The notes beneath the pieces are model-generated. The model saw only the letters and a list, made by a program, of their open reading frames with translations. It was not told where the DNA came from and did no database searches. Made by a program: the position numbers and the translations under genes. A DNA stretch of 60,422 bases from an uncultured SAR116 cluster alpha proteobacterium (lineage in GTDB: Bacteria > Pseudomonadota > Alphaproteobacteria > Puniceispirillales > Marisalimonadaceae), in the NCBI GenBank assembly GCA_902583415.1, contig CACHVW010000002.1, positions 1 through 60,422 on the forward strand, read 5' to 3'. This document shows positions 46,113-52,935 of the stretch, piece by piece (position 1 is the first letter of the stretch; every line of letters begins with the position of its first letter).

Positions 46113-47558
46113 ATGTCAACAAATTATCCAGATACCCATCTTTTTCTTAATGGAGAATGGAGAGAACCTGTAGCAAAAGAGAGTCTTGAAATAATAAATC
46201 CAGCAACAGAAGAAGTTATTGGTAAAGTATCACATGCTAGAAAAGAAGATTTAGATATCGCTCTAAATGCTGCTGAAAAAGCTTTTGACAGTTGGAAAAT
46301 TATATCTGCTTATGAAAGATCAAAAATATTGAGAAAGGCTGCTGACATAGTCCGTAGTAAAGCGGATCACATCGCCACAATTATGACTATGGAGCAAGGT
46401 AAACCTGTTATTGAAGCCAAGATGGAAACAATGGGTGCAGCAGACTCTATTGATTGGTATGCAGAGGAGGGAAGAAGAGCATATGGAAGGATAATCCCTT
46501 CAAGAGCTCCAGAGGGTGTATACCAATTTGTTTTTAAAGAACCTGTTGGTGTGGTTGCAGCTTTTACTCCTTGGAATTTTCCTTTAAATCAAGTCGTTAA
46601 AAAAGTTGCCGCAGCCTTTGCCGCTGGTTGTACTGCAATTGTAAAAGGACCTGAAGAAACACCTGCAAGTGTAGCTGAGTTGATTAAAGCTTTTGATGAA
46701 GCTGGAATGCCTAAAGGTTCAATAAATTTAGTTTATGGAATACCTGCTGAAATTTCTGAATATTTAATTGCTCACCCTGTCGTAAGAAAAGTTACTTTTA
46801 CTGGCTCTACAGCAGTTGGGAAACTTTTAGCATCTCAAGCAGGAAAGCATATGAAAAGAGTTACTATGGAGCTCGGTGGTCATTCTCCCGCAATTGTTTG
46901 TGAAGATGCGGATGTCAAAACAGCAGTGAAGATATTGAGTGCAAATAAGTTCAGAAATGCTGGACAGGTTTGTATTTCACCAACTAGATTTTTGGTGCAT
47001 GACTCAGTTTATGATGAATTTGTTGATGGTTTTGTAAAACAAGCTGAATCTCTTAATGTTGGCAATGGTCTTGATGAGGGTGTCAAAATGGGACCCTTAG
47101 CACATGATAGAAGACTAACCGCAATAGAGGGTTTTGTAGCAGATGCTGTTGAAACTGGAGCAAAAATATTAACTGGTGGTAAAAGAAAAGGTAATAAAGG
47201 TTACTTTTTTGAACCAACCGTTATGACAAATGTGAGTAAAGATTCTAGAATTATGAATGAAGAACCATTTGGTCCATTAGCACCTATAAATTCATTTAGT
47301 TCAATTGATGAAGTTGTAGAAGAATCTAACCGTTTAAATTATGGTTTAGCTGCCTACGCTTATACAAACTCTGCAAAAACCGCTCAAGATCTAGGTCAAA
47401 AAATTGAGAGTGGTCAAGTATCAATCAACCATCATGGTTTAGGATTAGTAGACACTCCATTTGGTGGTGTTAAAGATTCTGGATATGGATCAGAAGGTGG
47501 TCCAGAAGGCTTAGATGCCTACATGACTACAAAATTAGTCTCGCAAACTGGTTTATAA
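46113..47558 (+). CDS. NAD(P)-dependent aldehyde dehydrogenase (GabD-like)
   Basis: A 481-residue aldehyde dehydrogenase that oxidises an aldehyde to the acid. Motifs include FTPWNFPLNQ (cofactor), FTGSTAVGK, the catalytic glutamate in MELGGHSP, the catalytic cysteine in NAGQVCISPTR and EEPFGPL. Overall it resembles succinate-semialdehyde dehydrogenases, though substrate is not proven. GGGAG precedes the ATG. It lies 64 bases after the aminotransferase and ends in a strong terminator, closing the block that begins with the VOC gene; an aminotransferase followed by an aldehyde dehydrogenase suits amine or amino-acid breakdown. Confidence 0.92.
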   Translation: MSTNYPDTHLFLNGEWREPVAKESLEIINPATEEVIGKVSHARKEDLDIALNAAEKAFDSWKIISAYERSKILRKAADIVRSKADHIATIMTMEQGKPVIEAKMETMGAADSIDWYAEEGRRAYGRIIPSRAPEGVYQFVFKEPVGVVAAFTPWNFPLNQVVKKVAAAFAAGCTAIVKGPEETPASVAELIKAFDEAGMPKGSINLVYGIPAEISEYLIAHPVVRKVTFTGSTAVGKLLASQAGKHMKRVTMELGGHSPAIVCEDADVKTAVKILSANKFRNAGQVCISPTRFLVHDSVYDEFVDGFVKQAESLNVGNGLDEGVKMGPLAHDRRLTAIEGFVADAVETGAKILTGGKRKGNKGYFFEPTVMTNVSKDSRIMNEEPFGPLAPINSFSSIDEVVEESNRLNYGLAAYAYTNSAKTAQDLGQKIESGQVSINHHGLGLVDTPFGGVKDSGYGSEGGPEGLDAYMTTKLVSQTGL

Positions 47559-47581
47559 ATTAACCAAGATGTAAAAAAATT

Positions 47582-47610
47582 AAGCAGTCTACAAATAGAC
47601 TGCTTTTTTT
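47582..47610 (+). terminator. Rho-independent terminator after the aldehyde dehydrogenase
   Basis: AAGCAGTCTA and TAGACTGCTT pair over ten bases around CAAA, followed by a T-run, 23 bases after the stop codon. Confidence 0.93.
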
Positions 47611-47689
47611 AAAGATAAAATTTTTATTTAAAAATAATTAAAATTAATCTAGCATATGTCATAACGATTATTTTATAGGTAGTTAAATT

Positions 47690-48517
47690 ATGGAATGGGT
47701 ACCTGCACCAACACCAATAAATGAAAATAGAAGAGCTCAAGCTGTTGAGAAAACTGGTATAATTGGTACGGATCAAATTTATTTATTTGATATTTATGTT
47801 GAAATTGCAAAAGATATTAGTGGCTATGATGCAGGAAGTTTTAGTTTATATGATTCTAAAAACCAATGTATGATTTCTGAAATTGGAAAGTCAGAACCAA
47901 GAGAGATACATCGTAAGGCTGATAAGGCTGCAAGTATTTGCTCATATGTTTTGCTAGAAAAAAATCCACTAATTGTATTTGACTTAAAAAAACATGATAT
48001 TTTTAAATATCACCCGGCTGTCGAGTCTGGCATGGTACACAGCTATTGTGGATTTCCAGTAAGAAATAAAGATGGCTATGCTATGGGAACTTTTTGTATT
48101 TTTCATTTTGCGGGTATAAAAGAGTTATCATCTGAAAAACTTAGTTTGATTGAAAAATTAGTTTCTAGATTAGCCCTTCAGATAGATACACAAACCGAAC
48201 AAAAAGAATTGACATCTCAAAAAATTTCAAAATCAATTGATGTTTTTCTTGAGAGTAATTCTGAATTCCAAATTATTGATTATAAAACTTTTATAGATAT
48301 TTGCAGTGGCCTTACCTTACCTAGAGAAAATACAATTAATCTAATCAAAAATGGATTATGTGAGCTTAAAAATGAAACCGTTATTCTGTCTTCTAAAGGT
48401 AATGAATTGCAAGAAAAAATGAATATATTTACAAAAGTCCATAATCAGATAAAGGTTGAAGGTAATGAGGCTAATACACTAATAGACAGTGCACTTGATA
48501 AATTAGGTGAGCTGTAA
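47690..48517 (+). CDS. GAF-domain protein with unknown C-terminal region
   Basis: A 275-residue soluble protein. Residues about 20-165 are a GAF sensor domain: AGSFSLYDSKNQCMISEIG, AASICSYVLLEKNPLIVFDL, and SYCGFPVRNKDGYAMGTFCI, resembling free-standing GAF proteins. A helical linker then leads to a C-terminal part (about 180-275) without kinase, HTH or cyclase motif. It therefore probably signals through a partner. AGGTAG precedes the ATG. Its stop overlaps the start of the next gene by one base, so the two are translationally coupled. Confidence 0.78.
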   Translation: MEWVPAPTPINENRRAQAVEKTGIIGTDQIYLFDIYVEIAKDISGYDAGSFSLYDSKNQCMISEIGKSEPREIHRKADKAASICSYVLLEKNPLIVFDLKKHDIFKYHPAVESGMVHSYCGFPVRNKDGYAMGTFCIFHFAGIKELSSEKLSLIEKLVSRLALQIDTQTEQKELTSQKISKSIDVFLESNSEFQIIDYKTFIDICSGLTLPRENTINLIKNGLCELKNETVILSSKGNELQEKMNIFTKVHNQIKVEGNEANTLIDSALDKLGEL

Positions 48518-48849
48518 TGTTTGCAAAGGTTTATCAATATAAATTTGGAACAGTAGCAGAGGCAAAAGTTGCAGCCTCTTTTTGTGCGGATAATTTAGGA
48601 AAAAAAATAACTAAATATAATTTTCAATCTTTAAATGTAATGATTGGAAAAGAAGGTGATTTATCAATATTTATTAAATTTGATACAATTGATAGACTAA
48701 AAAAATATGAAACAGAGTCTGATGCATTTATAAAAGAATTAAAACAAACATTTGTATTTAAAGAAAATCAATACGCTGGAGTTTTTGTCTATAACTATGA
48801 AGCTGAAGCAACTTCATCTGAAATTAAAATTACAACACCCGCGGCATAA
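48517..48849 (+). CDS. Small alpha/beta-barrel-like protein, function unknown
   Basis: A 110-residue soluble protein without recognised family. Pattern: strand (FAKVYQYKFG), helix (VAEAKVAASFCADNLGKK), strands (LNVMIGKEGDLSIFIKF), helix (TIDRLKKYETESDAFIKEL), strand (YAGVFVYNYE). This matches one half of dimeric alpha/beta-barrel proteins and recalls the repeat in the 117-737 protein. Its ATG overlaps the GAF stop (TAATG), which points to a functional pair. It is followed by a double cyclic-nucleotide-binding gene after 82 bases. Confidence 0.65.
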   Translation: MFAKVYQYKFGTVAEAKVAASFCADNLGKKITKYNFQSLNVMIGKEGDLSIFIKFDTIDRLKKYETESDAFIKELKQTFVFKENQYAGVFVYNYEAEATSSEIKITTPAA

Positions 48850-48931
48850 GAATTTTTTCAAATTAAACTAATTCACTATAGATTTTTTCTACATTTAATT
48901 TTTAAAAACAATAATCTTTATTGAGGTTATT

Positions 48932-49708
48932 ATGGAAATACAAGAGAAAAAAAAAGACAATATTATACTTAAAAAATATATACCATTGCTAAAAAAGTAC
49001 TATAAAATTCTAGAATTAACAAAAGAAAATATCAAATATGATCAAGATTATGAAGAATGTTTTATAATTAAAGAAGGTTCAGTATTAGCAAGAGATACAT
49101 CTGGTAAAACATTTACTTTAAAGCCTGGACATCCTATTGGATTTGCTGAAGCAATGGTTTCTAGATCTTATGAACTAGAGTATATCTTAAAAGAAGATAC
49201 ATCTGTATATGCTTTTAAGAGTAGTGAAATAAGGAAGGCTTTGGCTACTTCATCTTCCCTTACTAGGGGTATTGCTAAATATTCCATAGATAGGATTTTT
49301 AATACAAAAAAGAGTAAAACTTATCACCTTATAGATGACGGCTTTTTATCTAAACAAAAAGAACGTTTTCCTATGATAGAATTTGCTGACGATCAAACTA
49401 TATTTATGCGAAATCAAAAACCCAAATTCTTCTTTTATGTTGAATCAGGTAAGGTTGAACTTTATTCAAGAACGGATAAAATAGTTGCAACTTATTATCC
49501 AGGTGACTCGTTTGGAGAAATGGCTTTATTCACCGATAGCTATAGATCTGCGACAGCAAAATCAGTTGGTAAGTCTACGCTTCAATTGGTTAGTAGGGAT
49601 TATATTAAAGAATATTTTGAAAATGAAGATCCATTTGTTAAGTTTAGTCTTATATGTATCTTGGAAAGATTGCGGGCAATGAACAATCTTAGAAATTTGA
49701 TTTTATAA
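48932..49708 (+). CDS. Tandem cyclic-nucleotide-binding-domain protein
   Basis: A 258-residue protein built of two CRP-like cNMP-binding folds and no DNA-binding domain. The second (about 140-245) has the phosphate-binding cassette pattern PGDSFGEMALFTDSYRSATA with the Glu and Arg that bind cyclic nucleotides. The first (about 35-115) has only a degenerate cassette (GHPIGFAEAMVSRSYELEY), lacking the Arg. It may sense cAMP or cGMP or have a structural role. GAGG precedes the ATG. It follows the GAF pair and ends in tandem 9-base repeats before dgoK. Confidence 0.8.
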   Translation: MEIQEKKKDNIILKKYIPLLKKYYKILELTKENIKYDQDYEECFIIKEGSVLARDTSGKTFTLKPGHPIGFAEAMVSRSYELEYILKEDTSVYAFKSSEIRKALATSSSLTRGIAKYSIDRIFNTKKSKTYHLIDDGFLSKQKERFPMIEFADDQTIFMRNQKPKFFFYVESGKVELYSRTDKIVATYYPGDSFGEMALFTDSYRSATAKSVGKSTLQLVSRDYIKEYFENEDPFVKFSLICILERLRAMNNLRNLIL

Positions 49709-49726
49709 TTTTTATAATTTTTATAA
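49701..49726 (+). repeat. Three tandem TTTTTATAA-type units
   Basis: Units at 49701-49708 (eight bases), 49709-49717 and 49718-49726. The first contains the stop of the cNMP-binding gene and the last lies three bases before the dgoK ATG, which has no ribosome binding site. Copy number could vary by slippage. Confidence 0.7.
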
Positions 49727-49729
49727 TTT

Positions 49730-50644
49730 ATGGAAAAATTGTTTGACAAATGGATAGCTGTTGACTGGGGAACTAGCTCTTTTCGTGCATATCTAGTCCA
49801 AAATAATAAAGTTTCTGACACTATAGAAACTAAGGATGGAATTAAATTTGTTAAAAGCCATCTTTTTGAACAGACTTTACTAAGTTTGATTGATCGATGG
49901 TTAGATAATGATGAAATAACAGAAATTTTATCTAGTGGTATGGTAGGCTCCAAACAAGGTTGGGAAGAAGCTCCATATCAACAAACCCCATGTAATCTCA
50001 AAAAATTAAACTACATAACACCAACCTTAAAAAATACTAGAATCTCACTTAAGATTTTTTCAGGTGTATCTCAAATCCATCAGCCAGATGTTATGCGTGG
50101 TGAAGAAACTCAAATTGCTGGATTTTTGCATGAAACCCCAAATTTCAATGGCTCTATTTGTTTACCTGGAACACATAGTAAATGGGTTGAAATAAGAAAT
50201 AATAATATTATAAAATTTAAAACTTTTATGACTGGTGAATTATTTGAAATAATTTCTAAAAATTCTGTATTAATACACAGTGTTGATGCAGAAAAAATTG
50301 ATAAGATAGAGCTGCTCAATTCGGTTGATAAAATTTTTCAAAATCCAGAATTATTTAGTAATGCATTATTTCAGCTAAGAGCGGATGATCTAATTAACAC
50401 CAAAGGTCCTACAATTTATAAATCTAGATTATCTGGATATTTGTTAGCTATTGAATTGCTAGGCAGCGTGGAGTTTTGGAAAAACAATGACATAGTTTTG
50501 ATAGGTAATCCAGATTTGACAGAAATGTATCAATTCGTATTAAATAAAAAGGTCAAGTCTATCAAAAAATTCTTATCAAGTGATATGGTATTAAAAGGGC
50601 TGAAAATTTTTAAAAAAAATTTAAATAAGTATAAACATGAATAA
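49730..50644 (+). CDS. dgoK: 2-dehydro-3-deoxygalactonokinase
   Basis: Phosphorylates 2-keto-3-deoxygalactonate in the De Ley-Doudoroff pathway of galactonate use. The 304 residues show the ASKHA-type N-terminus WIAVDWGTSSFRAYLV, the family stretch SSGMVGSKQGWEEAPY, MRGEETQIAGF, and CLPGTHSKWVEI. It overlaps the aldolase gene by eight bases, the expected dgoK-dgoA pair. Its start lacks a ribosome binding site and directly follows AT tandem repeats. No galactonate dehydratase or permease is adjacent. Confidence 0.92.
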   Translation: MEKLFDKWIAVDWGTSSFRAYLVQNNKVSDTIETKDGIKFVKSHLFEQTLLSLIDRWLDNDEITEILSSGMVGSKQGWEEAPYQQTPCNLKKLNYITPTLKNTRISLKIFSGVSQIHQPDVMRGEETQIAGFLHETPNFNGSICLPGTHSKWVEIRNNNIIKFKTFMTGELFEIISKNSVLIHSVDAEKIDKIELLNSVDKIFQNPELFSNALFQLRADDLINTKGPTIYKSRLSGYLLAIELLGSVEFWKNNDIVLIGNPDLTEMYQFVLNKKVKSIKKFLSSDMVLKGLKIFKKNLNKYKHE

Positions 50645-51269
50645 AAACAATTTATTTGAATCAAGAAGACCTTTGATTGCTATATTGAGAGGAATAAAAC
50701 CCTTGGAGGCCGAAAGTGTTTCAGATGTACTCATTGAAGCAGGTATTAGTATAATAGAGGTGCCTCTTAATTCACCTCAACCTTTTGAAACAATAGAAAG
50801 AATGGTAAAATTTCACGGTGAAAATGGTGTTTTTGGAGCTGGAACAGTTTTAACAGAATATGACGTTTATAGAGTTCAAGAAGTTGGAGGAAAAATTATT
50901 GTTTCTCCAAATTTGAATACCCTTGTTATTAAAAAAACAAAAGAATTAAATATGTATAGTATACCAGGAGTTTTTACGGCAACTGAGTGTTTTGATGCTT
51001 TGGACAGTGGAGCTGATGCGCTTAAATTTTTTCCAGCTTCCCTATTAAAGGAAGAAAATTTCAAAGCATTAAATGCAGTTTTGCCGGAAAATACTATTTC
51101 AATTGCCGTAGGTGGCATTAGTGAAAATACATTTCCAAGCTGGTTGAAAGTAAATATCAATGGTTTTGGCTTAGGATCAAATCTATATAAACCTGGTATG
51201 TTGGTTGAAGAAATAAAGTTAAAAGCAGAAAATATCGTAAAATTTTATGATAACTGTGTCCGGAGTTAA
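50637..51269 (+). CDS. dgoA: 2-dehydro-3-deoxy-6-phosphogalactonate aldolase
   Basis: Cleaves the product of DgoK to pyruvate and glyceraldehyde 3-phosphate. The 210-residue class I aldolase of the KDPG family shows AILRGIKPLEAESV, IIEVPLNSPQPFETI (with the catalytic Glu), GAGTVLTEYDV, the KFFPASLL segment with the Schiff-base lysine and AVGGISENTF. It overlaps dgoK by eight bases. The downstream gene, fdsB, starts 13 bases after its stop, so sugar-acid breakdown and formate oxidation may be on one transcript. Confidence 0.93.
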   Translation: MNKNNLFESRRPLIAILRGIKPLEAESVSDVLIEAGISIIEVPLNSPQPFETIERMVKFHGENGVFGAGTVLTEYDVYRVQEVGGKIIVSPNLNTLVIKKTKELNMYSIPGVFTATECFDALDSGADALKFFPASLLKEENFKALNAVLPENTISIAVGGISENTFPSWLKVNINGFGLGSNLYKPGMLVEEIKLKAENIVKFYDNCVRS

Positions 51270-51282
51270 ATAAAGTTTTGTA

Positions 51283-52935
51283 ATGTCAGAAGATAAATTC
51301 AATAAAGATTTTAAAAGTAAAACTACAACTGAAGATCAAATTTTACTTGAAAAAATTCTATCACCCTTAGATTTAAGACGTGATTTATTAATTGAGCATT
51401 TACATAAAATCCAAGACTATTTTGGTTTTTTATCGGAAAAAAATTTAGCTCTTTTAGCTAAAATTTTAAAATTAAGCAAAGTTGAGGTATATGAAGTTGC
51501 ATCTTTTTATGCCCATTTTGACATAGTTAAAGAAGGAGATATTCCTCCTCCTAAAACAACTATAAGAGTATGTAACTCTTTATCTTGTCAAATTAATGGA
51601 TCTACAACACTAAAAAATAAAATAATTAAAAGATTTCAAGATCAAGATATTAGAGTTCTTGACGCTCCTTGTATGGGACGTTGTGCCTTTGCCCCAGCAT
51701 TAGAGATAGGTCATTTTCATGTTGAAAATGCAAACTTAGAAAAAGTTTCTGAAGCAATTGAAAAGAAATGGATAAGCCCAATAATACCAAATTATCAATC
51801 TTTTTATGATTATATTAATAAAGGTGGATATCAGAAACTTAAATCAGTTAAAAATCAGAAAGATATTTGGTATGATAATATTATTAAAGCTGATTTAAGA
51901 GGTCTTGGAGGTGCAGGTTTTAGAACAGCAAAAAAATGGAAACTGGTTTCTAATGAAAAGAGACCTAGATATTTAGCAGTTAACGGTGATGAAGGAGAAC
52001 CTGGAACATTTAAAGATAAATATTATCTTGAAAAAGAACCTCACATGTTTTTAGAAGGAATGTTGATGGCAGCAACTTACATTAATGCTGAAAAATGTTT
52101 TATTTATATAAGAGATGAATACCCTGCAGTTTTAAAAATTTTAAAAGATGAAATTATAAAACTAGAAAATGAAAAAATTGTTCCTCTAAATTATATTGAT
52201 TTAAGAAGAGGTGCTGGAGCTTACATATGTGGTGAAGAAAGTGCAATGATAGAAAGTATAGAGGGTAAAAGGGGTTTGCCTAGACATCGTCCACCTTACG
52301 TTGGTCAATCTGGTATTTTTGGGAAACCAACATTAGTTCATAATGTTGAAACTCTTTATTGGGTTGCAAGAATAATAAGAGAAGGTCCTGAAATTTTTAC
52401 AGACTTTACCAAAAATAATTGCATGGGACTAAGAAGTTACTCTGTTTCTGGGAGAGTGAAAAATCCAGGTTTATATTTACTTCCTTCTGGCTCTACTATT
52501 TTAGATATAATTGAAGCTTCTGGAGGAATGATTGAAGGACATCATTTTAAAGCTTACCAACCTGGGGGGGCATCCTCTGGTCTTTTACCTGCAACTATAA
52601 ATGATGTTCCATTAGATTTTGGTACTCTTGATGAATATAACACATTTATTGGTTCTGCAGCTGTTGTGGTTTTATCTGATAAAGATAAAATAAGAGACGT
52701 GGCTTTAAATATGATTGAATTTTTTAAATCTGAAAGTTGTGGTCAATGCACTCCTTGCAGAGTAGGGTGTGAAAAGGCTGTTACTATCATGAAACAAAAA
52801 GATTGGGATTTCTCTCTTCTTGAGGATTTATGCGAAGTAATGGAAAGCTCATCAATTTGTGGATTAGGTCAGGCTGCAACAAATCCTATAAAATCAAGTA
52901 TCTACTACTTCAGTGAAGAGTTAAAAAATGAATAA
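51283..52935 (+). CDS. fdsB: NAD-dependent formate dehydrogenase, fused gamma-beta subunit
   Basis: Carries electrons from the molybdenum subunit to NAD+. The 550 residues fuse a NuoE-like thioredoxin-fold 2Fe-2S domain (VCNSLSCQ...APCMGRC, residues about 1-160) to a NuoF-like part with the FMN/NADH site GLGGAGFRTAKKW, NGDEGEPGTFKD and GAGAYICGEE, an SLBB region, and the 4Fe-4S motif SCGQCTPCRVGC. In many operons these are separate fdsG and fdsB genes; here they are one chain. It overlaps fdsA by eight bases. Complex I subunits are an alternative but the partner below rules this out. Confidence 0.92.
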   Translation: MSEDKFNKDFKSKTTTEDQILLEKILSPLDLRRDLLIEHLHKIQDYFGFLSEKNLALLAKILKLSKVEVYEVASFYAHFDIVKEGDIPPPKTTIRVCNSLSCQINGSTTLKNKIIKRFQDQDIRVLDAPCMGRCAFAPALEIGHFHVENANLEKVSEAIEKKWISPIIPNYQSFYDYINKGGYQKLKSVKNQKDIWYDNIIKADLRGLGGAGFRTAKKWKLVSNEKRPRYLAVNGDEGEPGTFKDKYYLEKEPHMFLEGMLMAATYINAEKCFIYIRDEYPAVLKILKDEIIKLENEKIVPLNYIDLRRGAGAYICGEESAMIESIEGKRGLPRHRPPYVGQSGIFGKPTLVHNVETLYWVARIIREGPEIFTDFTKNNCMGLRSYSVSGRVKNPGLYLLPSGSTILDIIEASGGMIEGHHFKAYQPGGASSGLLPATINDVPLDFGTLDEYNTFIGSAAVVVLSDKDKIRDVALNMIEFFKSESCGQCTPCRVGCEKAVTIMKQKDWDFSLLEDLCEVMESSSICGLGQAATNPIKSSIYYFSEELKNE

